Source: Bradyrhizobium sp. CER78 (GTDB taxonomy: Bacteria > Pseudomonadota > Alphaproteobacteria > Rhizobiales > Xanthobacteraceae). From it: a DNA stretch of 64,000 nt. The DNA is taken from the NCBI RefSeq assembly GCF_029846235.1, contig NZ_JARVWP010000002.1:310001-374000 (forward strand). Direction: 5' to 3'. The notes beneath the pieces are model-generated. The model saw nothing but the letters and a program-made list of their open reading frames with translations, made no database searches and had not been told where the DNA came from. Shown piece by piece: positions 29,772 through 39,623 of the stretch (positions are counted from its first letter, which is position 1; each line of letters begins with the position of its first letter). A program made the translations under genes and the position numbers.

Positions 29772-30785
29772 ATGCACACCTCGAAAGCGATTCCAACGCA
29801 GGCTCTCTTCGGGCAGGACGGTTCGCTGACCACGGGCTCCACTGTCAAATTGTCTACAAGAGACCTCGACAACTTGATGCAGGCGCTTGACATCGATGTC
29901 ATCGCGCTGACTGAGATTCTGGTGCCGCACGCCCATCGAGTCGAAATGGGAATGATTGGCGCACCCGGGATCCACTACAACTTGAGTGGTGTGGGTCGCA
30001 TATCGATCAACGGCGGACCCCAGATGCCATTGAGCCCTCATTTGCTGATCATCGTGCCGCCAAATACTCCGTTCACGATCGAGGTTGACGGTGGAAGTGG
30101 TCCACCAAAGCTCATTTCGAGAGACTGCTGGACCCGTCGAGACGACATCCTCCGCGTCGCAGTGCCGAACGAGCAACCCGAAATCGTTCAGATATGCGGC
30201 TTTTTTAACGCATCCTTTGGTCAGTCTGTGAGGCTGTTCGGAGAACTCCGCGAACCTGTGATCGAGCAGTTCGCGCCAGCGGACAAGATCGATCTGAAGC
30301 TTCGCGAGGCTATGGACGAGCTGCTACACCAAGAGGTCGGCGTTGGAGCCATGACAGCGTCTCTGCTCAAGCAAATCATTGTCTCCTTGGTGCGACGGTC
30401 CCTCAAGTCATCCCAACGGTGGACTGAGCGATTCTCGATACTTGCTGACAGACAGGTAACCCGCGCTTTTGCGGACATGGTGGCACGGCCGGGAGCTGCC
30501 CATACAACCCAGAGCTTGGCACACAGCGCAGGACTAAGTCGTTCGTCGTTCATGGCGCGGTTCCCGGATATCTTTGGACAATCCCCAATGGTCATCTTGC
30601 GCAACTTGAGAATGCGACAGGCGGCAATCGATCTGACGACAACGACGATGTCGATCGACGCCGTTGCTCTCAATGTGGGATACGAGAGCCGCTCAAGTTT
30701 TGTACGGGCATTCCGAAAGGCCTACAATCGAGATCCGAGCGACTATCGGCGGATAGCCAAAGCGCCAAAGGATGTCACATCTTAG
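29772..30785 (+). CDS. AraC-family transcriptional regulator with cupin-type sensor
   Basis: A 337-residue regulator. The N-terminal two thirds form an AraC-type cupin sensor (AraC_binding_2/cupin_6-like: GIHYNLSGVGRISINGGPQM, HLLIIVPPNTPFTIE). The C-terminal 100 residues are the double helix-turn-helix: HTTQSLAHSAGLSRSSFMAR, then MSIDAVALNVGYESRSSFVR and AFRKAYNRDPSDYRR. Members with this sensor often respond to small organic ligands and switch oxidoreductase or efflux genes. The targets here are unknown. Candidates are the RND operon upstream and the DUF3095 and GMC genes downstream, all in different orientations. The gene is convergent with DUF3095. Confidence 0.92.
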   Translation: MHTSKAIPTQALFGQDGSLTTGSTVKLSTRDLDNLMQALDIDVIALTEILVPHAHRVEMGMIGAPGIHYNLSGVGRISINGGPQMPLSPHLLIIVPPNTPFTIEVDGGSGPPKLISRDCWTRRDDILRVAVPNEQPEIVQICGFFNASFGQSVRLFGELREPVIEQFAPADKIDLKLREAMDELLHQEVGVGAMTASLLKQIIVSLVRRSLKSSQRWTERFSILADRQVTRAFADMVARPGAAHTTQSLAHSAGLSRSSFMARFPDIFGQSPMVILRNLRMRQAAIDLTTTTMSIDAVALNVGYESRSSFVRAFRKAYNRDPSDYRRIAKAPKDVTS

Positions 30786-30868
30786 GGCAGGAACGCGAAT
30801 ACCGCGCGCAAAGGCCTTCGCCTTGCAGTGCATGGAGCGGCACGCGCATCACACCGCTATTGGCGAAC

Positions 30869-32074
30869 TTAGTCGCCAGCAATATTTCGCTTCAACTTGG
30901 CTGCGGCGAAGGCATACCCCCCAGAAGCACCATCAATGAAGTGCACGTGATTGGCTCGCGTGGGTGATGGCACGAAGCATGTAAGATTTGCGAAGGACTG
31001 TCGATGCGTTCCAAAAAAGCATGCGCCTCGTCGCTGAGCCTCTTCCAAGCGCGCGTCTATCAAGTCGGCGAGCTCCAATGGGCAATCCACGGTCATACGA
31101 AGGCCATCATCGTATTTTCGATAGTCTGTATTCTCCACGAGCTCTTGTCGGAACCGAGCTTCCTCAAAGCCCCCAATTGGAAGCCGCGGCAGTATGCCCA
31201 TCCGCGCCAGAATGGCGTGAATGTACTTCGTAGCTCGAGCCGCAAAGGGTATCTTTGGCCTGCCTTTCTCGATGGCACGATCAACATCGTCGTTGATCCT
31301 GGCGGCGACCGGGCCTTCGGTAGGCAATGGATGTAGGCGGGGCTCAGCCAAACGGAACGTCCGCAGGAGCTCACCTATAAGCTCAACGAATGAACTTGGA
31401 TCATCGCGCGCAACGACGATAAGAGACAAGATAACCCCGTGCCTGGCACTGATAGGCGCAAATCGGCACGACATACCCGTGAGGTCAGCTGTCACTCCGA
31501 TGGGCGCGCGCGGAAATGCGTAGCTTCCTTGCTTGAGTTTCCGCTCGGCCCAGGCGAGCCCTCCGCCCACAAACGTCGCGTAGGTGACATTCGAAGATGG
31601 CGCGAAGCGCGCAACCAGCACGTCCAACTCCTGAGCACGAATGTCAGCGATAGGAATGACCGCGATGCGCAGTATAAGACCTAGTGCGTCTTCGGCCCAA
31701 GCCGCGGTTTTTGCCAACGTATCCTGGATAATGGCCGAATAGACGCTTGGCGCGGCGAAGCTCGCGCCATCTCCTCCGAACGTAGAAGGAAACTGTAGGT
31801 CCGGTAGTGCATTGCTGACGGCGGCAAGAACCGCTGCACCGGCCGCATTCACCTCGCGGTACCGTCCTTGTTCGATAGCTTCGGTCGAATGAGCAATGTC
31901 CGCGACGCCGATGATCCAGTCATTAGGCAGAGGGCGATACCGATCCCATCGCACTACGTCTTCAAAAGAGACGAAAGGCACAAGCTCCTGATAGAAACGA
32001 TCTTCTTCGGGCCCTTGTTCGGCCTCTATCTGGAAAGAACCAACCACCAGAGCTTGCTCTGAGCTACCCGACAT
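30869..32074 (-). CDS. DUF3095 protein (cyclase-fold-like)
   Basis: A 401-residue cytoplasmic protein of family DUF3095. The region DWIIGVADIAHSTEAIEQGR followed by YREVNAAGAAVLAAV resembles the first strand and metal-site loop of class III nucleotide cyclases. A later FGGDGASFAAP resembles their second strand (GDG). These resemblances suggest a cyclase-like fold, and whether it has activity is not known. A second module begins near residue 200 and ends with ASGGYAFAAAKLK. AAAGGAA lies before the ATG at 32074. It is 30 bases downstream of the GMC gene stop on the same strand, so it may be the second gene of a GMC-DUF3095 operon. Confidence 0.85.
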   Translation of the reverse strand: MSGSSEQALVVGSFQIEAEQGPEEDRFYQELVPFVSFEDVVRWDRYRPLPNDWIIGVADIAHSTEAIEQGRYREVNAAGAAVLAAVSNALPDLQFPSTFGGDGASFAAPSVYSAIIQDTLAKTAAWAEDALGLILRIAVIPIADIRAQELDVLVARFAPSSNVTYATFVGGGLAWAERKLKQGSYAFPRAPIGVTADLTGMSCRFAPISARHGVILSLIVVARDDPSSFVELIGELLRTFRLAEPRLHPLPTEGPVAARINDDVDRAIEKGRPKIPFAARATKYIHAILARMGILPRLPIGGFEEARFRQELVENTDYRKYDDGLRMTVDCPLELADLIDARLEEAQRRGACFFGTHRQSFANLTCFVPSPTRANHVHFIDGASGGYAFAAAKLKRNIAGD

Positions 32075-32104
32075 CGTGGTATTCCTTTCGGTCGCAACCG
32101 GAAT

Positions 32105-33739
32105 TCAAAGTGGGGCCACTGCGACATTTCGCCGTGTCGATCCGGCGTTCCGCTTCAGATCCTCAACCAGCATCGCCGTGGCGTGGCGAGCAAGCGCTTG
32201 AGTCGGCGCGTTGGTATTGCCGCTGGTGATGTTCGGCATGATCGAGGCGTCGATCACCCGGAGGCCGTCGACCCCGCGGACTCTGAGCCTTGCGTCGACC
32301 ACCGCTAGTGCATCCTGACCCATCCTACACGTGCCGACCGGGTGCCACATTGTCGTTACGACACGCTTCACCCATTCGCCGATCTGGGCGTCTGACTGGA
32401 CGCGCGGACCGGGATCCATCTCTTCCTCGATCACCTTCGCCAATGACTGGTGAGCCATGACCTTGCGAATCGCACGCACCGACTCCACCGCGGCCCTCAA
32501 GTCCTCCTCTTCGCCCATGAAATTCGGGTTGATCAGGGGCATCGATGTCGGGTCGCCGTCGGCCAATCGCACCCAGCCTCTGCTCTTGGGCTGAAGCACC
32601 ACGAGTTCGAACGTGATGCCCGACCGATCGCCGGCCGGGCCGAGTTGCTCGGTCAAGACGATCGGAGCGTGATAGCACTGGATCGTCGGCTCGGCGGTGA
32701 AATCGGATGGATTCCAATGCGTCACCGTCTCGATGCCGTTGCCCGAGGCCGGGCCATCCTTGGTAACCAGATAACGCAGGCCCGCCTTCACGCTGCCGAT
32801 GCCGTGCGCGGCGGCTTGATAGCCGAGATCTCCCTTCACATAGACACGGACCGGCACCATAGGGTGGTCGTGGAGATTTTCGCCCACCTCTGGAGAATCG
32901 ACGATCACCGCGATGCCTTGCTGGCGCAACTGCTCAGCCGGCCCGATGCCCGAGTGCATGAGGATCGTCGGACTATGGACGGTGCCGGCCGACAATACGA
33001 CTTCCTTGGCCGTGATCCTCTCCAGACCATTGTCCATCAACTCAACGCCGACCGCGCGCTTATTCTCGATGAGGATACGAACGACGGTCTTGCCGGTTAG
33101 AAGGGTCACGCGGCCCGAGGTCAGGTGCGGACGCAGATAAGCGTCTACAGCGCTGCACCGACGGTGGTCACCGACCGTCGACTGCACCGGCGATACGCCG
33201 ATCTGGCTTTTTCCGTTGTAGTCGGGGTTATAAGGAATCCCATATTCCTGGAATGCCTTGAGGCAATACTGGTTCAGCTTATTGATGCCTTTGGGCAACT
33301 GGACCGCCAGACCACCATCTATGCCGTGATATTCGTCGTGGAAGGTGTCGTTGTTTTCCTGCGCCATGAAAACCGGAAGCAGGTCTTCATACGACCATTT
33401 TCCGGTGTCGCCGACCGCGTCCTGCCACGCCGCGAAGTCGCGTATCTGACCGCGGACGTAGCACATCGCGTTGATCGAAGAGCCGCCGCCGAGCACCTTG
33501 CCTGAGCGATATGCTCTCTTTGTGCCGTGCTGGGGAACCGTCTCGTATTTCCAGACGTGCCGGTCGTGGGCTAGAATATTGGCAAAGCCGGCGGGAATGT
33601 GAATGAACGGGTCGCGATCCATGTCACCCGCTTCGATCAGCGCGATCGACGCGTCGGTGTGTTCGGCGAGATAACTCGCAACGACGCAGCCGGCCGCGCC
33701 CGCACCAATAATGACAATGTCGTATCTCGTCTGGGACAT
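32105..33739 (-). CDS. GMC-family flavin oxidoreductase (choline-dehydrogenase-like)
   Basis: A 544-residue FAD enzyme that oxidises an alcohol to an aldehyde or ketone and passes electrons to the respiratory chain or oxygen. The Rossmann motif IIGAGAAGCVVASYLAE is at the N-terminus, followed by the GMC signatures RSGKVLGGGSSINAMCYVRG and SAGTVHSPTILMHSG. The C-terminal active site is MWHPVGTCRMG with the catalytic His, then MPNITSGNTNAPT with its Asn. No signal peptide is seen. Overall it is closest to choline or aliphatic/aromatic alcohol dehydrogenases, but substrate cannot be assigned. The promoter region carries copy 1 of the 31-bp shared element, 127-157 bases before the start. Confidence 0.93.
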   Translation of the reverse strand: MSQTRYDIVIIGAGAAGCVVASYLAEHTDASIALIEAGDMDRDPFIHIPAGFANILAHDRHVWKYETVPQHGTKRAYRSGKVLGGGSSINAMCYVRGQIRDFAAWQDAVGDTGKWSYEDLLPVFMAQENNDTFHDEYHGIDGGLAVQLPKGINKLNQYCLKAFQEYGIPYNPDYNGKSQIGVSPVQSTVGDHRRCSAVDAYLRPHLTSGRVTLLTGKTVVRILIENKRAVGVELMDNGLERITAKEVVLSAGTVHSPTILMHSGIGPAEQLRQQGIAVIVDSPEVGENLHDHPMVPVRVYVKGDLGYQAAAHGIGSVKAGLRYLVTKDGPASGNGIETVTHWNPSDFTAEPTIQCYHAPIVLTEQLGPAGDRSGITFELVVLQPKSRGWVRLADGDPTSMPLINPNFMGEEEDLRAAVESVRAIRKVMAHQSLAKVIEEEMDPGPRVQSDAQIGEWVKRVVTTMWHPVGTCRMGQDALAVVDARLRVRGVDGLRVIDASIMPNITSGNTNAPTQALARHATAMLVEDLKRNAGSTRRNVAVAPL

Positions 33740-34081
33740 TAGTGTCTTTCTCTCTCGCAGTGTTTTTGTTTAATCGACGGTCGCAGCCCGCGTCCTGCAA
33801 TCGCGAACCTGATCCGCAGATTGACCAGGCCTTGCTTTTGCAGAATGACGTTGCAACGCCGGCGAGGGAAATCACCTGTCGCCATCAAGTGGATAGACGA
33901 TCGTTATCAACGTTCGCGCACTGCTTGATTTCGTAGAGACGAACGCCACCAGCCGGGCCCGGGCCCTCGTCAGAGGCGACTTCCAGTTCATCATGAAAGA
34001 ATTTGCCGGCGGTGGACGCTTTAAGCCATTGCCGCGTTCACCTTCATGAGCCGCGTGCCCCAGGCCGGCGGGCGCGCCCGC
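33740..34081. other. Promoter region of the GMC gene
   Basis: A 342-base gap without a gene. It contains copy 1 of the shared 31-bp element at 33866-33896. The part 33900-34081 shows nothing else recognisable. Confidence 0.5.
33866..33896 (-). promoter_or_regulatory. Shared 31-bp element, copy 1 (upstream of GMC gene)
   Basis: On the plus strand it opens GGGAAATCACC, has CGCCAT in the middle and ends GGATAG. Similarity to copy 2 extends over about 60 bases (33841-33900 against 39781-39840, 46 of 60 identical). It lies 127-157 bases before the GMC start. Confidence 0.75.
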
Positions 34082-35236
34082 CTAGCTGATCCGAACCCCA
34101 CACATACCTGCAATGATCGCAGCCGAGATAACGGCGCTTACGACGACGCCCGCGCCCCAAAGACGATTTGCGGGGCGTTGATCGACGCCGTGGGCGATCA
34201 GCACCACCCGCAATCCAGACGCAAGGTGGCTTAGAACAAAGAACACGCCGAGCGCGTAATGAGGCAATAGGCGAATATTCCATGCGTCGTGAATAAGCCC
34301 GGCCGGGGCTCCGATCGCGAAATTCCAATCGGTCGGTATGCCGAGAAAGCTTCGAGCGTAGATGAAAACCGAGTTCATGTGCCCGAGGATAAACAGCGAG
34401 AGATAGGCGCCCGACCCGACCTGAAATGTCCGATGGAGGCTCTGCGGGGCGGCACTCCAACGCCATACCAGGAACAGACCAGTGCCGATCTGGAAAAGCA
34501 TGGCCGCAACCAACAGCTGTTTACCCACGTGAGAGCGGTAGACAATGCGGCCGACCTTCATAACGGCCGCATGTGCGTCGGGGCCGATCAACCCAAGCAG
34601 GTGATTGGTTAGATGGAACGCCACGTATAGGGACAGGACCGCCGCCGTCATTCCGTGGACGATACGCCAGCGTCCCATGGTCGGCCACGTTGCGGCGACG
34701 ACGGGATTGCGGGCGGTCTGTGACCAGATCACGATTGCGAGCCAAAGCACGCACCACACGATTTCGTCGGGGATAGGGCTGCGATTTAGGGCCTGAACGA
34801 CGCCAAGAAAGACATAGAGCGTTGGCGCCGTCACGGCGGCATAGGCGAGCCGCCTCGCCCCCGGATCGGCGTTGCACCGGCAAGCAAGCCCGAGCGCGAA
34901 AAACGGCACGACGAACGCTACGGCCAAAATCAATGTCGCGCCGACAATTATGGAGAGCGAAGGCGTTGCCGCTTGCGTGCCAACGACGGCATGAAAGGCC
35001 CGGAGCAGAAACGGGTAGCAAATGGCAGCCATTGCGGGAGCCGACGCTAAATAGTCAAAGCGCTGCCCGATCGTGGCGCATCGGTCCCGCAGTTGAGCAA
35101 ATGCGCCCATCTTAAGCCTCTTGCATATCAGGCGCGCGATCCGCCTTCCCAAAAGCCCGGCCATTGTGATTTTAGTTTCCACTCGCCCAGCGCCATGACG
35201 GCTAGAGGAAACGCGGAGCTGAACATCGCAACTCAC
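34082..35236 (-). CDS. Multi-helix membrane protein, possible b-type cytochrome or SdhC-like fold
   Basis: A 384-residue integral membrane protein with about nine helices and no family I can name with certainty. Several helices carry His residues in positions suited to haem or quinone binding (FHLTNHLLG, ILGHMNSVF, LLPHYALGVFF, LSHLASGLR). This recalls membrane anchors of succinate/fumarate reductase and other b-type cytochromes. The GTG start overlaps the RND pump stop (GTGA), which implies translational coupling to the pump. An ATG 24 codons in is an alternative start. An electron-transport role next to oxidoreductases and a pump is inference only. The stop is followed by the GMC promoter region. 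Confidence 0.65.
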   Translation of the reverse strand: MSCDVQLRVSSSRHGAGRVETKITMAGLLGRRIARLICKRLKMGAFAQLRDRCATIGQRFDYLASAPAMAAICYPFLLRAFHAVVGTQAATPSLSIIVGATLILAVAFVVPFFALGLACRCNADPGARRLAYAAVTAPTLYVFLGVVQALNRSPIPDEIVWCVLWLAIVIWSQTARNPVVAATWPTMGRWRIVHGMTAAVLSLYVAFHLTNHLLGLIGPDAHAAVMKVGRIVYRSHVGKQLLVAAMLFQIGTGLFLVWRWSAAPQSLHRTFQVGSGAYLSLFILGHMNSVFIYARSFLGIPTDWNFAIGAPAGLIHDAWNIRLLPHYALGVFFVLSHLASGLRVVLIAHGVDQRPANRLWGAGVVVSAVISAAIIAGMCGVRIS

Positions 35237-38200
35237 TCCGCCGCGGCCGCCATCGTCTGGGTCGGCTTGCCCTCGTTTTTACCTTCCGCGAGGTTGCGGA
35301 CCACCATGTAGAAGATCGGTGTGAACAGCAGCCCGAACAGGGTGACGCCGAGCATGCCGAAGAACACAGCTACTCCAACCGCCTGACGCATCTCCGAGCC
35401 CGAGCCGGTCGATATCACCAGCGGCAGCACGCCGAGGATGAACGCGAACGACGTCATCAGGATCGGCCGCAAGCGCAGGCGGCACGCCTCGATCACCGCC
35501 TCGAGGCGCTCCTTGCCTTCGGCCTCGATGTCGCGCGCGAACTCGACGATCAGGATCGCGTTCTTGGCGGCCAATCCCACCAGCACGATGAAGCCGATCT
35601 GGGTGAGGATGTTGACGTCCTGATGCATGATGCGCACGCCGATGGTGGCGGCTAGCAGGCACATCGGCACGATCAGAATGACGGAGAACGGCAGGCTCCA
35701 GCTGCCATATTGCGCGGCGAGCACCAGATAGACGAACAGCACGCAGATCGGGAACACGAACAGACCGGTATTGGCGCCGTTGACCTGCTGATAGGACAGG
35801 TCGGTCCAGTCATAAGAGAAGCCGCTCGGCAAGGTCTCGTCGGCGAGCCGCTTCATCACGGCGATCGCGGTCGCCGAACTTATGCCAGGCCGAGCCTCCC
35901 CCTGTAGCTCAGCGGTCGGATAGAGGTTGTAGCGCGCCACACGGTCGGGACCCGAGACGTCCTTGAAATCCACGACGCTGCCGAGCATCACCATGTCGCC
36001 ATTGGCGTTGCGGGTGCGCAGCCGCGCCAGATCTTGCTTTTCCTTGCGGAACGGCAGATCGGCCTGCGCGGTGACGTGATAGGTGCGGCCGAACAGGTTG
36101 AAGTCGTTGACATAGGTCGATCCGAAATAGGTCTGGATGGTGTCGGTGATACCCTGGATCGGCACGCCGAGCTTCTGCGCTTTGACCTGATCGATATCGA
36201 CAAAGACCTGCGGCGTGTTCGCCGAGAAGGGTGAGAACACCGTAGGCGCGAGCAGCAGCGGCGACTTGCGTGCGGCTGCGACAAGTTCGTCGGTGGCGGC
36301 CGCAAGCATCTGAGGGCCGCGGCCCAGCCGGTCCTGGATGCGCATAGTGAAGCCGCCGCCGGTGCCGATGCCCGGGATAGGCGGCGGCGGGATCACGATG
36401 ATGAAGGCGCCTTCGATCGCGGACAGCCGCTTGCGCAAGTCAGCCGTGATCACCTGCGCATTCAGCCCCCTCTTGAGCCGCACTTCCGGCTCCTCGAACA
36501 CCGGAAACAGCGCGGCCGAATTGCTCGCCTGGGTTCGCGTCGCGCCCGACAGTCCAGCAAAGACCGCGATATGCGAGATTCCCGGCGTATCGAGCGCGAT
36601 GCTCTCGATCCGGCGCACAATCTCGGTGGTTCGCGCCAGCGAAGCCGCGCCTGGCAACTGCGCGGAGATGATCACGTAGCCGCGATCCTGAGCCGGAATG
36701 TAGCCTTGCGGCGTGGTGACGAGCAGCCAGCCGGCGCTACCGATCAGCACGACATAGATCAGCAGCATCACGACGCGATGGCGGATCACGAAGCCGGCAA
36801 CGTCGGCATAGCTGTTGGACAGCCAGTCGAAGCCGCGGTTGAAGATGCCGGTGAACCATTCCCAACTGCGCGCGATCAGATTCCACCGCGCCGGCGACCG
36901 CTTTTCCTCGTGCGGAACGAGAATCTGCGAAGCCAGCGCCGGGGACAGGGTCAGCGAGCAGAAGCAGGAGATCGCGGTCGCAACCGCAATCGTCACCGCG
37001 AATTGCTGGAAGAACTGTCCGGTGATGCCGCCGAGAAACGCCGTCGGCACGAACACCGCGCACAACACCAGCGCGATCGAGACCAGCGCCCCGCCGACTT
37101 CCTCCATCGTCTTCAGCGCGGCATCGCGCCGGCTCATACCATGCTCGAGATGCCGCTCGACGTTCTCGACCACGACAATGGCGTCGTCGACCACGATGCC
37201 GACCGCGAGCACGAGGCCGAACAGAGTGAGGTTGTTGATGCCATAGCCAAGAGCGGCCATTGCCGCGAAGGTGCCGACCAGCGACACCGGGATTGCCACG
37301 ATAGGAATGATCGCCGGCCGCCATCCCTGCAGGAACACCAACACCACTATGACGACGAGAACCATCGCCTCATAGATGGTCTTGATCAGCTCGCTGATGG
37401 ACTGCCGGATGAACTCGGTCGGGTTGTAGCCGATGTCGTAGTCCAGCCCCTTGGGAAAGCTGGCCTTCAGCTTAACCATGGTGTCCTTGATACCCTTGGC
37501 GGTCGCCAGCGCATTCGATCCAGGACGCTGGGTCACCAGCATCGCGACCGCGGTCTTGCGCAGCTCGAAGCTGTTGGTGGAATAATCGAGCGCGCCGAGC
37601 TCGATCCGCCCGACGTCGCGCAGCCGCACAATGCGACCGTCCGAGCCCGACTTGACCACGATGTCCTCGAATTGGGCCGGCTCCTTCAGCCGTCCGGTGA
37701 AGGTCAGGTTCGGTTGGAAGGCGCGGTCGGCGATCGGCGGACTCGCGAGCTGGCCGCCGGTGATTTGCAGATTCTGGGCGCGGATCGCAGCGATCACGTC
37801 GGACGAGGTCATGCCGAGGTTGGAGATCTTGTCCGGGTCGAGCCACAGCCGCATCGAATAGTCGCGCGCGCCGAAGATCGTGATGTCGCCGATGCCATCG
37901 AGCCGCAAAAGCTGGTCGCGGACCTGCAGCAGCGCGTAGTTGGAGATGTAGAGCTGGTCGAGACTATCATCTGGCGACAGCATGAACACGACCATCAAGA
38001 TGTCGGGTGAGTTCTTTTTGGTGGTGACGCCGTTGCGCTGCACTTCATCCGGCAATTGCGGCTGCGCGATCGCGACGCGGTTCTGCACCAGTACCTGCGC
38101 CTTGTCGAGATCGGTGCCGAGCTTGAAGGTGATGGTGATGGTGAGCTGGCCGTTCGAGGTGGCCTGGCTGTACATGTACAGCATGTCCTCGACGCCGTTG

Positions 38201-38412
38201 ATCTGCTGCTCGATTGGCGCCGCCACCGTGTCGGAGATAGTCTGCGCCGAGGCGCCCGGATAGGTCGCGGTGACGACCACCGTCGGCGGCACCACTTCTG
38301 GATATTCTGCGACTGGCAGCGTCCGGTAGGCCAGCGCGCCCACGATAAGGAGCACGATCGACAGCACCATCGCCAGGATGGGCTGATTGATGGAAAGACG
38401 GCCGAGATTCAT
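35233..38412 (-). CDS. RND multidrug efflux pump (MexF/AcrB-like, HAE1 family), system 2
   Basis: A 1059-residue inner-membrane proton/drug antiporter. It begins MNLGRLSINQPILAMVLSIV and has the full RND set: PPTVVVTATYPGASAQTISD, helix 4 GIVVDDAIVVVENVERHLEH with the two Asp residues of the proton relay, NAILIVEFARDIEAEGKERL, and a final helix FGMLGVTLFGLLF. It is clearly homologous to, but diverged from, system 1 at 25668-28898. It overlaps the adaptor stop by ATGA (38409-38412) and the following membrane-protein gene by GTGA. The three genes therefore form a tightly coupled operon. No outer-membrane channel gene is present. Expression is probably set by the promoter region holding copy 2 of the 31-bp element. 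Confidence 0.95.
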   Translation of the reverse strand: MNLGRLSINQPILAMVLSIVLLIVGALAYRTLPVAEYPEVVPPTVVVTATYPGASAQTISDTVAAPIEQQINGVEDMLYMYSQATSNGQLTITITFKLGTDLDKAQVLVQNRVAIAQPQLPDEVQRNGVTTKKNSPDILMVVFMLSPDDSLDQLYISNYALLQVRDQLLRLDGIGDITIFGARDYSMRLWLDPDKISNLGMTSSDVIAAIRAQNLQITGGQLASPPIADRAFQPNLTFTGRLKEPAQFEDIVVKSGSDGRIVRLRDVGRIELGALDYSTNSFELRKTAVAMLVTQRPGSNALATAKGIKDTMVKLKASFPKGLDYDIGYNPTEFIRQSISELIKTIYEAMVLVVIVVLVFLQGWRPAIIPIVAIPVSLVGTFAAMAALGYGINNLTLFGLVLAVGIVVDDAIVVVENVERHLEHGMSRRDAALKTMEEVGGALVSIALVLCAVFVPTAFLGGITGQFFQQFAVTIAVATAISCFCSLTLSPALASQILVPHEEKRSPARWNLIARSWEWFTGIFNRGFDWLSNSYADVAGFVIRHRVVMLLIYVVLIGSAGWLLVTTPQGYIPAQDRGYVIISAQLPGAASLARTTEIVRRIESIALDTPGISHIAVFAGLSGATRTQASNSAALFPVFEEPEVRLKRGLNAQVITADLRKRLSAIEGAFIIVIPPPPIPGIGTGGGFTMRIQDRLGRGPQMLAAATDELVAAARKSPLLLAPTVFSPFSANTPQVFVDIDQVKAQKLGVPIQGITDTIQTYFGSTYVNDFNLFGRTYHVTAQADLPFRKEKQDLARLRTRNANGDMVMLGSVVDFKDVSGPDRVARYNLYPTAELQGEARPGISSATAIAVMKRLADETLPSGFSYDWTDLSYQQVNGANTGLFVFPICVLFVYLVLAAQYGSWSLPFSVILIVPMCLLAATIGVRIMHQDVNILTQIGFIVLVGLAAKNAILIVEFARDIEAEGKERLEAVIEACRLRLRPILMTSFAFILGVLPLVISTGSGSEMRQAVGVAVFFGMLGVTLFGLLFTPIFYMVVRNLAEGKNEGKPTQTMAAAAE

Positions 38413-39623
38413 GACCTGCCTCCGCCGATCTGCGCCACATGGGGCGTCACCTTGGCCCCGACGCGGGCGCGCTGGACGCCGTCGACGATGACGTGCTCCT
38501 CCGGCCTCAGGCCGGTACGGATCACGCGCAGGCCACCGTTCAGCGGGCCGAGTTCGACAGCGCGTGCTTCCACGGTGTCGTCGTCCTTCACCACGAACAC
38601 GATCTTGCGCGACTGATCGGTCGCTATCGCAGTTTCTGGCAGTAGCAACGCCTCATAGGGCGAAGAGCCAATCAGCCGTACGCGGCCGAATTGGCCCGGC
38701 AGGATCGAGAGATCATGGTTGGGGATCACGGCGCGGCTGCGCAACGTCGCAGTCGAGGCATCGAGCTGGTTGTCGATGAAATCCATGCGCCCTTCATGCG
38801 AGGGCTTGGTCTCGCCGGTCAGTGCCACCTCGACCGGGTTGGGCGTGTCTCGCGAACTCGGCCGCTTGCCTTCGAACCAGAGTTTGTTGTTCTTCAGGTA
38901 GGTGGCCTCATCCACGTCAAAATAGATGTAGATCGGATCCATCGAGACGATGGTGGTGAGCAGCGTCGAGGTGCCGTTATCGCTGCCCGAGACGAGATTT
39001 CCGACACTGACAAGATGGCGGCTGACTCGACCGGTGATCGGCGCGAGCACGTGAGTAAATTCAACATTGAGCTGGGCTGCCTTCAGCGTGCCTTCCGCGA
39101 TTGTCTCAGCGGCGAGCGCCGCCTGCATTGCCTGGCGGCGCTGGTCAACGACCTGTTCAGAGACCGCGCTCGTCTGAACAAGCGTCAGGCCACGATCGAG
39201 CTCGCGCTTGGCAAGCTCAGTCTTTGCTCGGGCGTCGGCCAATTGACCATTGGCTTGCTCGGCCACCGCCTCGAATGGCCGAGGGTCAATAATGTATAGC
39301 AGGTCACCGGCATGCACCATGTCGCCGTCCTTAAACGCGATATTCATGACGAAGCCGCCGACGCGGGCGCGGACTTGGACCTCCTCAACCGCCTCGAAGC
39401 GACCGGTGAACTCGTCCCAGTCGGTGATGGTCCGTTTGACCGGTTGAGCCACTGTCACCGGCGGCGGAGGCGCGGGCGTCTGAGATTGCGCCCTCACGTC
39501 GCAGCCAGCGAGCGCGATCAGCATGCCGATCGATGCGCCACCCCATCGTCCAAGTCGACGAAACGGGCTGCAATCGAGCCGAGTTCTCGGGGCCGGATGC
39601 CGCGTTCTATTGGTCGTATTCAC
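38409..39623 (-). CDS. RND efflux periplasmic adaptor (membrane fusion lipoprotein), system 2
   Basis: A 404-residue adaptor of the MexE/AcrA family. The N-terminus carries a membrane segment ending in lipobox LAGC with Cys41. Then come the usual order of parts: PVTVAQPVKRTITDWDEFTG, the lipoyl half VRARVGGFVMNIAFKDGD, the helical hairpin, the second lipoyl half THVLAPITGRVSRHLVSVGN, and a barrel domain (ILPGQFGRVRLIG). I start it at GTG 39623 because GGGAGACGGAA lies just upstream. The frame is open for 17 more codons without a ribosome site. First gene of the adaptor-pump-membrane protein operon. Copy 2 of the shared 31-bp element lies 183-213 bases upstream. Confidence 0.92.
   Translation of the reverse strand: MNTTNRTRHPAPRTRLDCSPFRRLGRWGGASIGMLIALAGCDVRAQSQTPAPPPPVTVAQPVKRTITDWDEFTGRFEAVEEVQVRARVGGFVMNIAFKDGDMVHAGDLLYIIDPRPFEAVAEQANGQLADARAKTELAKRELDRGLTLVQTSAVSEQVVDQRRQAMQAALAAETIAEGTLKAAQLNVEFTHVLAPITGRVSRHLVSVGNLVSGSDNGTSTLLTTIVSMDPIYIYFDVDEATYLKNNKLWFEGKRPSSRDTPNPVEVALTGETKPSHEGRMDFIDNQLDASTATLRSRAVIPNHDLSILPGQFGRVRLIGSSPYEALLLPETAIATDQSRKIVFVVKDDDTVEARAVELGPLNGGLRVIRTGLRPEEHVIVDGVQRARVGAKVTPHVAQIGGGRS

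Noticed and set aside
36571..38010. 479-codon open frame antisense to RND system 2
   Set aside because: Same reason: a His/Asp/Arg-rich mirror of a conserved pump gene.
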